A DNA stretch of 64,000 nt from assembly GCF_022682495.2 (NCBI RefSeq), contig NC_071392.1, positions 76,778,097 to 76,842,096 of the forward strand, in the 5' to 3' direction. Source of the stretch: Desmodus rotundus. Taxonomy: Eukaryota; Chordata; Mammalia; Chiroptera; Phyllostomidae. Shown piece after piece: positions 34,881-45,300 of this stretch (position 1 is its first letter; each line of letters begins with the position of its first letter). The notes beneath the pieces were generated by a model that was given only the letters and a program-made list of their open reading frames with translations, was not told the DNA's origin and did not search any database. The position numbers and the translations under genes are program-made.

Positions 34881-37800
34881 AGTTTTGCTTCTATGAAATA
34901 CACAGCAGAGAGGCCCTGCCGTTAGAGAATGTGGCCTGGCCCACCTCGGCAACAAGATTCAAAGCTTGCATCTTCTCAGGAACTCAGCCTACTCAGAGAG
35001 TAATTTCCAGGACCATTAACGACTGCTGGCACAAACAATCCTGAAGTAGCTCCACAGGAGGTTAAATTTAAAAAGGTAGACTTTCCATTTTCAAGTAAGT
35101 TTCAGAAAATGTGCTCAATAGTTAGATTTCTTAACACCTGAGACTTTAAAAAATGCTAAGTGTGCACTGTAAATTTCCAGAAGAGTGATTAGAACTCAGC
35201 ACTTTCCCAAAGTTATTTGCCACAGAATCCTTTTCTACAGAGCAAATCCTACAGACAGTGTTCCCAGGAATACGCTGTTTAACTGAGTCCACTGTAAAAT
35301 GACAAAAACGAGTGAACTTGAAGCACCACCCAGGGTACCAACGGGGGCACTGGCCATAGGTTGAGATCCTTGTCTCTACCGAAGGTTCTGCTGCCAATTA
35401 GTTGTTTGCGCTGGACCCAGCTGACCAGCCACCCAACCCTGCTGGGCCCCACCTGCCCTCCAGCCATCAGCTGCCAACCTGCCCACCGCCCCCCACCTCA
35501 GCCCAGAGCAGCAGGGCAAGCAGCCATCTGAGGTTCCATGTCTACATTTTGCAGAAATGCCAGCTGCAGAGGCTGCTCTCAAGTGACAATCAAAAAACTG
35601 TATGACTGTCTTTCCACGATCACCCTGATTTCTACATTATCATATAACGAGTATGGGGAATGTTCTGAAGTTACTACAGAGTGAGAAGAACTCTAAAACA
35701 TCCCAAATTTTGTTCAATATTGATATAACTGAAGAAAATGAACGACAAAACCTCTCCTTGAACTACTCTTTTTTTTTTCCTAGAAATGTCCCATTAGCAA
35801 ATGACAAGCAAATACTGGAAATTAGAGGAAAAAGACAGGTTTCTTTGAAATTAAAAAAAAGGCTTTTCTGATAAGTATTGACTGAAAGGCAGTTACCATG
35901 TTTGTCACTTTCAAAAAGCCACAGATGAATTTCTCTGAAAAACCCAACGTCTTTTTTAAAAATCCACAAAACTGGGACTCTGCCAAAGCGTGAATGTTAC
36001 AAAACCATGTGGCACATGCCCTTCTTCATGTTTGTCGCCGAGCGAAGCGAGGACTGAGCCCCTGGCGACGCGTCAGAAAGCTCAGGCGTGCATTCGCGTG
36101 CTGGCTCCACCTGGGGGTCTTTGGGCAGGTTAACCTGTCTCCCAGCCCATCCAACTAGAACAAGAATGCCTCGGTTCCCGGATGGTTAAAGTTTTGGGTA
36201 AGATAAAACTGAACGTGCCTCGCCTATCAGGAACCTGCATTAGTCAGAACTGGGTCTGGCTGAGAGTGACAGGAAGCCCAGGGTGTCAGTGGCTTAAATT
36301 AGAGGAGTTTCTTTCTTTATCAGGGAAAAGTCCAGCAAGGCGAGTATCACCTCCATCTGCGTTGTTGCTCCACCACGTGTGACCTTAACTTCATGGTCCA
36401 AGAGGGTGACACCCACATTCCCGAAAGACGTAAAGGGCAAAGGGGGACACATGCATCCCTAAAGGAAGGTTCTGGAGAGGACCACATGATACCATACCTC
36501 CCATTAACCAAAATTTAATCAAAAGGCTCTAAAGCTGCCACGTGCCCCAGCTATGATGCAGGAGCCCAGCGACTCGGTAAAGAAGTGGGTTATGGATAAT
36601 GGGGGACAACCAGCAGGCTCCACCATGATATCCCAAAATGGTTCCCATCTCAAATGGCTTTATCTCTGGGCAGGAGTCACCTCCAGTCTGTACAGGCAGG
36701 TAACAGCCACACCAGTTACTTGAGGCTGGCGTCCACTCTGAATGTCTGGCTTCCCATGCGGTACTGGTGTTAAATATTCTGAGAACTGCCCTTGCCTTTG
36801 GGAAACGCTGCCTTAAACTTCCACAACAAACAAGATTTCCTTTGTAACATACACAGTTTAGGGCCTAATTTCCCCCTAGCTGGTTTTAATATAGTTTTCC
36901 CCTTAATTTTCTTTCCTGAGAAAGTACAGATTCTATCAACTTGCTTTAAGAGGGGAAAAAAAAAAACAATCTTGTGGAATTACAGGTTTCTGTCTTCAGA
37001 ATCTAAGACCTCCATTCACTGTACAGACACCCCATTTTTGGTGCTGTGGTCCCCAAAAGCCGAAGAACAGAGACTTGCTGGTGGAAGAAGGAGGCTCTGT
37101 CCCCAGAGCCCAGGGCCCAACACTGCTGGACCTCTCGCCTCTTGGTCACTGACACAGCTGTAAGCAAAGGACGGGGGAGGAGAAGGGACGGTGTGAACTG
37201 GGAAGTCCATCCTCAGTGCCCATGTGACTCACACTGGGGCAGTATGTACTGAATAAGTGGTGGTGCATCACTATTCAAATTAAACTCAATTAACACCAGT
37301 ATTCAACTTTTTGAAAGGCTGGAAGGGGAGCAGGGTGCCCCAGATCTAGAAAAATTTCTTTTCAACCTCATCTTTCTGGGCTAATTATCTCCTAGAGTTT
37401 AAATCAGCATTTCCTGAGCTATGTTAAGGAAGGTTGCATGAAAAAAATATTTCAGTACTAGGAATATTTTTTCTTCTAAGATGTATTCCACTATACGTAA
37501 TAGAACAGTTTTAAATAGCTTTAATTGCCACAAAATAACCAGCTTGTAAGAAACGGTGTGCTGACCTCGGGCCTGCTGTGCCCGGAGGCCTTCACACGAC
37601 ACCCCTGGCCAGCCCTGGCTCTCATTCAGGTGTGTAATTAATTCCTTCTGTCCTAAGTGACCTTTACCCCCTAAACAATCTATTCCGCACCCTGCACATT
37701 TTAAGGATGTGTTTTACTTTTGCCTTATTTTATTGACTTTTTTTAATCACTTAATTGCATCGCGCACTCAGTGATGCAAGCACAAAATTACAAGGTACAT

Positions 37801-38356
37801 AAAGAAAAGGCTGTATAGTGAAGAAGTCATTCTCTGTTCTACCCGTCTCCCCCTTATACTGATTCTCTTCCAGATGGAACTACTCCTGTTTCTTATGAAG
37901 TAGCCCAGATTACAAAGGGCAACACAAATACATCCTGTTTTACACAATAGGATGTATTTCAGACATTCTACTAGTTTGTCATTTTAATTTGTGTCAGCAC
38001 TCACTGTAACTAGCATTACTAAATACTTTCTATTCTAAACTGAATGGTAACGTTTACTGTTATAGGCAGGTGCTGTGTTAACAGCATGTGTGCGTCACCA
38101 GTTCTAACCATGAGAAGCATCTGAACCAATTTTCTTTCCTACAATTAACTTACTATGGCACACTAATTCTCAAAAGATAAACATGCATTTTTTTTTTAAG
38201 AGAAGAATCAGAATCTTGAGTGGGGCAGGCATGAAAGAGCGAGCTCTCCACCCACTCCCAGAAATTCTGGCATGTCTTCCTAGGCAGAGCCCCCCACCCC
38301 TCACCTGTGGAAAAGTCACTGCATTTAATGAGAACGTATTTAAAGAAGGCTGCTAG
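34881..38356. other. Long stretch without a recognised gene
   Basis: No exon is supported. About 36235-36440 ('GTCAGTGGCTTAAATTAGAGGAG..GTTGCTCCACCACGTG..TCATGGTCCAAGAGGGTG') looks like an old interspersed repeat, probably LTR-type, but I cannot place the family. About 37760-37950 resembles very old LINE sequence only weakly. A small CpG cluster lies at 36035-36095. Confidence 0.4.
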
Positions 38357-38530
38357 TGCAGTGCTGTCCGAGAGAACCCTCTACAACATGGCAATGTCCC
38401 ACATCCACACTGTCCAACACCCACCACATGGGGCTCAATGAGCGCTCGAAATGGGCCGGTGCAATTTAGTCCCTCAATTTTAATTTAAATAACCACATGT
38501 GCCTAGTGGTTACTAGTGCTGGTCCACTGA
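38357..38530 (+). mobile_element. MER5A-like hAT element
   Basis: 'CAGTGCTGTCCGAGAGAACC', 'TCAATGAGCGCTCGAAATG' and 'TTTAATTTAAATAACCACATGTGCCTAGTGGTTACTAG' match MER5A, a non-autonomous Charlie-group hAT transposon. No transposase is encoded. Confidence 0.85.
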
Positions 38531-38884
38531 ATAATGGGAAGATAGAAACAGAAAAACAATAAACACCAGTGTGTGTATGAATGTGTGTGGTGAGCATAGC
38601 AAATTAACCTCAGGATGTCCTGAATCTTCTCTCTTCACATACACAAGGCTGAGTGGACTAGTTCCAAAAATATTTTGCTTAAACTTGGAACAAGCATTAA
38701 AGATATGTTACAATTACCTCTAAAGTCTAAGAATAGTTGTCATTTACTAGAACTCTGTTTAATTATGCACTCTGTTTAAAATTTTTCCTGGCATGATGTT
38801 TCCTGTGGATCACACTAAATTAACAGTTACTCTGTTAGGTGAAGAAAACAAATTGCAGAAGAGTGAATATAATACAATTATTAT
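38531..38884. other. Unassigned non-coding stretch
   Basis: No gene or repeat family is recognised between the MER5A copy and the CA repeat. Confidence 0.5.
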
Positions 38885-38890
38885 GTCAAC

Positions 38891-38930
38891 TGTGCATGTG
38901 CACACGCACGCACACACACATACACACACA
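38891..38930. repeat. (CA)n-type microsatellite
   Basis: An alternating purine-pyrimidine tract (GTGCATGTGCACACGCACGC, then ACACACATACACACACA) abuts the left end of a mariner element. A related TG/CA-rich tract (TATGTGCACATGCGTATGT) continues on the right side of the mariner, so the transposon appears to have landed in this tract. Confidence 0.8.
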
Positions 38931-39585
38931 CGGTCTGTCTGAAACAAGCCCAGCCATCGCTGATATAACCAGAACGGTTTGCACAGCATCGATGTAACCT
39001 GGCGGCCAAGGAGAGTGGACTGGAATGCACGTGCATGAACAATGGCAACTTCACAGTATCAGTTAGTAGGGGGTGGTAGATGCCATTGAGTGAGCATGTG
39101 TACTGTTGGGCCACATTCAAAATGACTGAGCAGGAAGAGAAAGGAATCTGCACCAAATTTTTCATGAAGCTTGAACATTCCTCCATGGAAACTATTCAGA
39201 AGAGTCAGAAGGCTGCAGCTATGGGCAGCTGGTGATTGGAAGCTTCATCACAACAACGCACCTGCTCATGCATCACGTCTCGTGCAGAATTCTTTGGCGA
39301 AACATCAAATCATCCAGCTGATTCAGCCTCCCTACAGCCCAGATTTGGTGCCCTGTGACTCTGGCTTTTCCCAAAATGAAAATCACCCTTGAAAGGAAAG
39401 ATATTTCAGACTATGAGATTCAGTAAAATATGATGGGGCAACTGGGAGAACTGTGTAAGGTGCCAAGGTGCCTACTTTGAAGGGGACTGAGGTGTCACTG
39501 TCCTGTGTACAATGTTTCTTGTATCTTCCTCAATAAATGTCTCTATTTTTCGTACCACGTGGCTGGCCACCTTCTGGACAGACCG
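38931..39585 (+). mobile_element. Internally deleted mariner transposon
   Basis: The left end CGGTCTGTCTGAAACAAGCC and the right end (reverse complement) CGGTCTGTCCAGAAGG are terminal inverted repeats. The right flank is TA (39586-39587); the left flank is CA-rich. The element is about 655 bp, roughly half a full mariner. It keeps the leader, a little of the transposase start region and the transposase C-terminal part. Confidence 0.85.
39171..39392 (+). pseudogene. Mariner transposase fragment, C-terminal catalytic part
   Basis: The frame contains 'HHNNAPAHAS' and 'QPPYSPDLVPCD', the second and third catalytic blocks of the DDE/D domain. The aspartate normally found in the first block is asparagine here (codon AAC at 39252-39254). 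The last one is GAC at 39357-39359. The spacing of 34 residues between them is the D34D hallmark of mariner. The N-terminal DNA-binding domain and first catalytic aspartate are deleted, and the frame stops early after 'NENHP'. It is inactive. Confidence 0.85.
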
Positions 39586-39609
39586 TATGTGCACATGCGT
39601 ATGTATGTT

Positions 39610-39825
39610 TGTACATGAACAGAACCAGCAATGACGGAAATGTTCTACACCTATCCTGCCCAACATGGCAGCCACTAGTCATACATGGCCACTGAGCACT
39701 TTAAATACAGCTCGAATGACTGGGGAACGGAATACTCATTCCTATTTAATTTTAATTAATTTAAATTTAAATAACCACAAGTGGCAAATGGCTACCTTAC
39801 TAGATGGCACAGGTCTAAGAAAATA
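39610..39825 (+). mobile_element. MER5A hAT element
   Basis: 'GACGGAAATGTTCTACACC', 'ACATGGCAGCCACTAGTCA', 'GAGCACTTTAAATACAGCTCGAATGACTGGGGAACGG' and 'TTTAATTTTAATTAATTTAAATTTAAATAACCACAAGTGGC' match MER5A nearly end to end. It is more complete than the copy at 38357. Confidence 0.9.
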
Positions 39826-40034
39826 AACCTCAAATGATTAAAATAGCTACCTCAGAGGAGTTACAATTAGAAGGAAAAAAGACAACTTTTTACCTAAACT
39901 GGATATACTACCGTATTATTTGGATTTAATTATTTAGTTTTGTATAGTGGGCATGGGTAACTCATGAAACAAGTCAATAAAAAGGCAAGTTGTCACAGTC
40001 AAGCAGGCTGTTACAGGCTGTTTTAGGATAAATG

Positions 40035-40377
40035 AGCATGGGTTGGGTGCCTTAGACAACAGAAATGTTTCTCTCGCAGTTCTGGAGACTGTAAATCCAG
40101 GATCAAGGTGCCGGCAGGGTCAGACTCTGGTGAGGGCTCTCTTCCTGGCTGGCAGCCAGCCACTCGCTGTGTCTTCACTAGGCAGGGAGGGGTTGAGCTC
40201 CACTGTCCCTCTTTCTCCTCCTACAAGGGGCTAATCCCATCATCAGGGCCCCACCCTCACGTCCTTATCTAACCCGAATTATCTCCGAAAGGTTGCATCT
40301 CCAAGTACCTTTAAGACTGGGGGTTAGGGCTACCACATATGAATGGGGGGCGGGACACAAACATATAGTCCATAACA
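40035..40377 (-). mobile_element. MLT1-type solo LTR, minus strand
   Basis: 'ACAACAGAAATGTTTCTCTCGCAGTTCTGGAG', 'GGATCAAGGTGCCGGCAGGGT', 'CTAATCCCATCATCAGGGCCCCACCCTCA' and 'GGGGGTTAGGGC..CATATGAAT..AGTCCATAACA' are the reverse complement of an MLT1 LTR (ERVL-MaLR, an ancient endogenous retrovirus-like group). It is an LTR only; no internal gene is present. Confidence 0.85.
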
Positions 40378-40734
40378 GGAAAAGAAAGGGAAGCAAGGGA
40401 GATTCCTTCTACTTCCTGTATTTTTCTCCATTATCTTAGCTCGCCAGGTACTCTAGAAACATGTACTATTAGGTTTCTAAAATCTGGTTCTTGAAGGGCT
40501 GGGACAATGGCACTTCTAAGAATGGCCACGTCTCAAGACTTTGGGATATTTCAAATCCCAGTTTGAAAAGAACGCAATAATGATCCCATGTTCTCATCTC
40601 TACATAATTTCTTGATGCCCTCAACGACTGAAAGGTGTCCAAATAGTGCCTGTAAGCGAGCATCCCCAATCCAGGCTTCCTGGTCCTGGGCAGCCTGCGT
40701 ATTCACCCACACTCAAAGCCGCTTCCTCGGACCC

Positions 40735-40945
40735 CACAAAGAGGGTAAGGTGCTTGGCAGGGCTAGAGGAGGGGAGTTTGGGGGTGGCTGCTTAATGGAT
40801 GCAGAGTTGTCTGTTTGGGTGATGAAAATGTTTTGGAACTAGATAGAGGTGTAGTTGCACAACATTAATGCATTAAATGCCAATGAACCGTTCACTTGAA
40901 AATGGCTAATTTTATGTTATGTACATTTTACCTCAAAAAAAAAAC
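40735..40945 (+). mobile_element. Old L1 3' end fragment
   Basis: 'GGTGATGAAAATGTTTTGGAACTAGATAGAGGTGTAGTTGCACAAC', 'GAACCGTTCACTTGAAAATGGCTAATTTTATGTTATG' and 'ACATTTTACCTCAAAAAAAA' are the classic 3' terminus of old L1 copies. Confidence 0.85.
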
Positions 40946-41511
40946 CCAAACAAAAATATGTTTTTAAAAAAGGTGTGGGGGGGTAACTTTCCATCATCAA
41001 ACACGGACCTACACTGAGGGCCTGGGGGTCCCTACCCCCCTGGTCTTCACAATTGACCTGTGAGCGTTCCCATTTCCTAACAAGAGCTTGTCCTTTGTCC
41101 ATGCTGAGTGACACTGTAAAACCCACTGCTCTCCAGTTCCTCTCTGTCGAGACTTTGTCATGCTGTTCTGCTGTTTCCTACCCACAGTCCCTCAGGAACT
41201 CTCTCACTAGGCATCCCACTGGTTCCCTTCCCACAGTGGTGAGAAGATTCCTCGGGAAACTCGGAGTGCGCCCTTCACTGCTCTGGCTTCACCCAGCCGC
41301 TGTGGTTGACTCTATGTGAATACTCAGTGCCATCACTGTGACTGTGGTCAAGAAAATGATAAACCGATTGTCGGTGGGCTAAGTTAATGAGCTGACTTTT
41401 CTAAGGTATTACACCATCAGACAGTAACCCTTGATGGGAATGCTGGTAGCATTTTTTACCTCTTAAGGTAAAAATTCAGCCACAATCAAAGCTGCGTTCT
41501 CGTGCTCTATA
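40946..41511. other. Unassigned non-coding stretch
   Basis: No gene or repeat family is recognised between two L1 3'UTR pieces. Confidence 0.5.
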
Positions 41512-41615
41512 AAAAAGGTGAACGTGCTTGCCAGGGCTGGGAGGAGGGGAACTAGAAAGTGACTGCTTCATGGGTGCAGGGTTTTCTTTTCAGGTGATGA
41601 AAGTAGGGGATGAAG
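41512..41615 (+). mobile_element. Second L1 3'UTR fragment
   Basis: 'GTGCTTGCCAGGGCTGGGAGGAGGGGAACT', 'GACTGCTTCATGGGTGCAGGGTTTTC' and 'CAGGTGATGAAAGTAG' parallel 40745-40830 in the same orientation. It lacks the terminal part. It could be a separate insertion or a local duplication. Confidence 0.65.
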
Positions 41616-41829
41616 AAAACCGGTTTTCTTGGCTCTCCCCCATCTTCCGTCACATCCACTCCAGCCATCCTGGTCATGCTCTAGAATATGTTTCCGAAAC
41701 GCATTTGACTATAAGACCCTTTCCATACAACACCCACCAACACCCTCCCTGTAACGTTACCCCTCCTCTCCGCATCTCTGTAACTGGCACCTTCCTTCCC
41801 CTAGTTGCTCTGTCTGAAAATCTCAGAAT

Positions 41830-42297
41830 TGTCTTTGGCTCTTCTTCCTTTCATATCCCACAACTGATCTATTAGCAAACAGTACCAGATCTGCCTCCCA
41901 AGTCCCCGACCCAACCACCTCTCCCAACCCCCACTGCTACCACCCCAGTCTCAGCCACCACCTCCTCTCACCTACACCCGACCACGCGTCCACACTGGGC
42001 CCCCACCCCACCACAGCATCCAAAGGAACTTTTTAAAATTAAAACTCCTAACACATCTTTCCCTCTTTTCAGAAAAGCTCCCCATGCCCTGGGAATCAAA
42101 GCTGAACTGGCCCCCAGTTTAGGGCTCTACAGGGACTGGACCCAGGGGACCTCTCCAACTTCATTTCCAAATGCTTTTTCCTTTGTTGCCCGTCAGCTCC
42201 AGCAACAACACTGGGGCCACCAACTGCTCCTCTGACATGCCGAGCACAGTCTCATCTCAGTCCCCGGTGCCTGGAATGCTCTCTTCACCCCACTCAG
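41830..42297 (+). mobile_element. L2 3' region, left part (split by MLT1)
   Basis: 'CCCCACTGCTACCACCCCAGTCTCAGCCACCACC', 'GAAAAGCTCCCCATGCCCTGGGAATCAAAGCTGAA' and 'GTGCCTGGAATGCTCTCTTCACC' follow L2. The sequence resumes at 42640 after the LTR insertion. Confidence 0.8.
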
Positions 42298-42639
42298 CGC
42301 TGGGGACTGAATCTTGTGTTCTCCCAGAAATTAAATGTTAAAACCCTAACCCCTAAGCTAACGATATTTGGAGGTGGGGTCTTTGGGAGGAGGGTGATTA
42401 GGCCATGAGAGTGGAACCCGCATCATTGGGATTAGTGCCCTTCTGAAGAGACAGGAGGCAGATGAACTCTCTCCCTCCTCCATGTGAGAATCAGGAAGGG
42501 GGCTCCTACCAAGGCCCCACCCATGCTGGTGCCCTGATCTCAAACTTCTGCCTCCAAACTATGGGACACAAATGTCTGCTGTCCTTAAACCTCCCAGTCT
42601 ACACTCTTTTTGTTATAGCAGCCCAACCTGACCAAGGCA
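42298..42639 (+). mobile_element. MLT1-type solo LTR inserted in an L2
   Basis: 'GGGGACTGAATCTTGTGTTC', 'TTAAAACCCTAACCCCTAAGC', 'ATTTGGAGGTGGGGTCTTTGGGAGG', 'GGATTAGTGCCCTTCTGAAGAG' and 'TTGTTATAGCAGCCCAACCTGACCAAGGCA' match an MLT1 LTR (ERVL-MaLR) in plus orientation. CTCAG (42293-42297) and CTCAA (42640-42644) are a plausible 5-bp target duplication. LTR only, no viral gene. Confidence 0.88.
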
Positions 42640-42935
42640 CTCAAGTCTTTGGTTACATGTCACCTCCTCAGAAAGACCCGATGACTCAGCTGAAACAGCA
42701 GCCTGCCCTTCCACTCCCACTTCCCTCTACCCCCTTCCTCAGCTCAACTTTTCTTCACAGCACTTACTATCATTTGACACCGTTATCACATGTTTACTGT
42801 GCCCTGGGTGGCTCCCACACCAGGACAAAAGCTCACAATGGGCAGAGATGCTGTTTTGGGCCCTGCCACATCCTCAACACTCAGAATGGTACCTGGCTAG
42901 GAGTAATGCTTAATTAATATTTATTGAATAAATAG
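42640..42935 (+). mobile_element. L2 3' end, right part
   Basis: It continues the interrupted L2: 'TTACATGTCACCTCCTCAGAAAG', 'CACAGCACTTACTATCATTTGACACC' and 'GGTACCTGGCTAGGAGTAATGCTTAATTAATATTTATTGAATAAATAG', the normal L2 terminus. Confidence 0.88.
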
Positions 42936-42998
42936 TTCTCAAAATGGTCTCTCAAAATAATCTGTGAATTGTTTGCCTAGAATAAAACAATAGGAGTT

Positions 42999-44715
42999 CT
43001 GGCCAAGATGGAGGCATTGGTAGAAATGTTTCACTTCCTCACACAACCAAAAGGCGGATAACAACCAATTAAAAATCAATAAACAACCAGAAGTACCAGA
43101 ATATCAAACTGCAAGGAACTCCAACAACCAAGGAGTTAAAAAAAACATTCATCCAGACCGGGAGAAGGGGTGGAGACGGGCAGCCAGGGTGGAGAGGAGG
43201 TGTGGGGTGGACCTTGCGGGCAGGGGAGGGACTGGCTGAATGGGAAACTAAAGACTCAAAACCTCTACCTGTAGGGGGTGTGAGGTGGGGAGAAACTCCC
43301 AATCTCACAGGAGAGTTTGTTGGAAAAAAGTAGCACTAAAGCAGAGCAAGCAAGCAGCATTGTTCCTTCTCTGATCCCTCCCCAAAAGACAGCACCACAA
43401 CACAGCACAGAGGGTTGCCCCACCCTGGTGAATATCTAAGGCTCCACCCCCTTCCAAGATAACAGGCCAGGTGCCCTGAGACAAAGAAATACGGCCCAAA
43501 TGAAAGAACAGATCAAAACCCCAGAAAAAGAGCTAAGCAACAAGGAGATAGACAACCTATCTGATGCAGAGTTCAAAACACTGGTAATCAGGGTGCTCAC
43601 AGAATTGACTGAGCTCAGTTACAAAATGAAGGAAGAAATGAAGGCTACCTAAAGTGAAATAAAGCAAAATATACAGGGGACCAAGAGCAAAGGGAAGGAA
43701 ACCAATGCAAATCAGTGTTTTGGAATAAAAGGAAGAAATAAATATCCAAGCAGAACAGAATGAAGAAAGAAGAATTCAAAAAAATGAGGAGAGGCTTAGG
43801 AACCTATGGGAAAACTTTAAGCACTTCAACATCTGAATCATAGGGATGTCAGAAGGAGAACAACTAGAGCAAGAAATTGAAAACTTATCTGAACAAATAA
43901 TGAAGGAAAACTTTCCCAATCTGGCTGTGGAAACAGACTTCCAGGAAGTCCAGGAAGCTCAGAGAGTCCCAAAGAAATTGGACCCACCAAAGAACACACC
44001 AAGGCACATCATAATTAAATTACCCAAGATTAAAGACAAAGACAGAATCTTAAAAGCAGCAAGAGGAAAGGAGAGAGTTACCTACAAAGGAGTTCCCATG
44101 AGGCTATCAGATGATTTCTCAAAAGAAACCTTGCAGGCAAGAAGGGGCTGGAAAGAAGTATTCAAAATCATGAAAGGCGAGGACCTATCTCCAAGATTAC
44201 TCTATCCAGCAAAGCTATCATTTAGAATGGAAGGGCAGATAAAGAGCTTCCCAGATAAGGTTAAGTTAAAGGAGTTCATCATCACCAAGCCCTTATTATA
44301 TGAAATGTTAAAGGGACTTATCTAAGAAATATAAGAAGATCAAAAACTATGAAGAATAAAATGACAACAAACTCATAACCATCAACAACTGAACCTAAAA
44401 AACAAAAGCAAAAACTAAGTGAACAACTAGGACAAGAACAGAACCAGAGAAATGGAAATCACATGGAGGGTTATCAGGGGAGGGTAAGGGGACTAAGAAG
44501 CGTAATTGGTAGCCATAAAATAGACAAAGGGAGGTTAAGAATAGTATAGGAAACAAAGAAGCCGAAGAACTTGTATGTACAACCCATGAACTAAGCACGG
44601 ACAATGCTGGAGGGTTGGGGGTGCAGGGCAGAGATGGGATAAAGGGGAGAAAAAAACTGGGAGAACTGTTAATAGCATAATCAAAATATACTTAAAAATA
44701 AAAAATATAATAATA
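42999..44715 (+). mobile_element. Complete HAL1 (ORF1-only L1 derivative)
   Basis: It starts 'CTGGCCAAGATGGAGGCATTGG', the L1-like 5' motif, has a 5'UTR of about 500 bp, an ORF1 pseudogene (43500-44325), a 3'UTR of about 390 bp and an A-rich end. There is no ORF2. AAAACAATAGGAGTT (42984-42998) and AAAACAAAAGGAGTT (44716-44730) match at 14 of 15 positions and are the target duplication. Its ORF1 and 3'UTR align with the minus-strand HAL1 at 26141-28105, but the 5'UTRs are unrelated by eye. Confidence 0.88.
43500..44325 (+). pseudogene. L1/HAL1 ORF1p-like gene, decayed
   Basis: The ATG at 43500 has the context CCCAAATGAAAGAACAG. The N-terminal coiled-coil-like part ('KEQIKTPEKELSNKEIDN') runs about 50 codons to a stop at 43650-43652 (TAA). 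A frame change follows: the longest frame, 43846-44325 (159 codons), is in another register. It contains 'VQEAQRVPKKLDPPKNTPRH', 'LPKIKDKDRILKAARG', 'RLSDDFSKETLQARRGW' and the C-terminal 'YPAKLSFRMEGQIKSFPD', with a natural end 'LLYEMLKGLI' and TAA. The RRM and C-terminal domains of ORF1p, an RNA-binding chaperone, are thus present but cut off from the start. Confidence 0.88.
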
Positions 44716-44754
44716 AAAACAAAAGGAGTTGAAGTGGGAGAGAGGGTAGAACTA

Positions 44755-45300
44755 TTGGGTTGGCCAAAAAGTTCGTTTGTTTTTTTCTGTAAGATGGTGC
44801 TAGTAGCGCTGAGCTGTCCTTAATTTTATTCTCAAAAATTTTGTTAGACGGAATTATGACAACTGTCATATCAGCATGCATGTTAAAAGAAAACAAACTG
44901 GTGAATTTTTGTGTAGCTATTTTAATATTGAAGATGGAAGAAAATAAGTGACATTTTTGGCATATTATGCTTTATTATTTCAAGAAAGATAAAAACACAA
45001 CTGAAACATAAAAAAAAGATTTGTGCATGGAGAAGGTGCTGTGACTGGTCAAACGTGTCAAAAGTGGTTTGCGAAGTTTTGTGCTGAACATTTCTCACTG
45101 GACGATGCCCCACAGTCGGGTAGACCAGTTGAAATTGATAGCAATCAAATTGAGATATTAATTGAGAACAATCAGTGTTATACTATGTAGGAGATAACCA
45201 ACATACTCAAAATATCTAAATCAATAAAAGTTATTGTAAAATGAAAAATATGTCTTTTATTCTACAGAAAAGAACTAAATGGACTTTTTGGCCAACCCAA
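44755..45300 (+). mobile_element. Non-autonomous mariner, 546 bp (copy 1)
   Basis: The ends are perfect inverted repeats TTGGGTTGGCCAAAAAGT (left from 44755, right to 45300). TA precedes the left end; the right flank is CT. Inside is a broken piece of mariner transposase N-terminus in plus orientation, with readable blocks such as 'CQKWFAKF', 'SLDDAPQSGRPVEID' and 'LKISKS'. These belong to the helix-turn-helix DNA-binding half. The catalytic half is missing. Confidence 0.92.

Noticed and set aside
43846..44325. 159-codon frame as an intact host gene
   Set aside because: It is the C-terminal part of a HAL1 ORF1; the first part is in another frame with stops.
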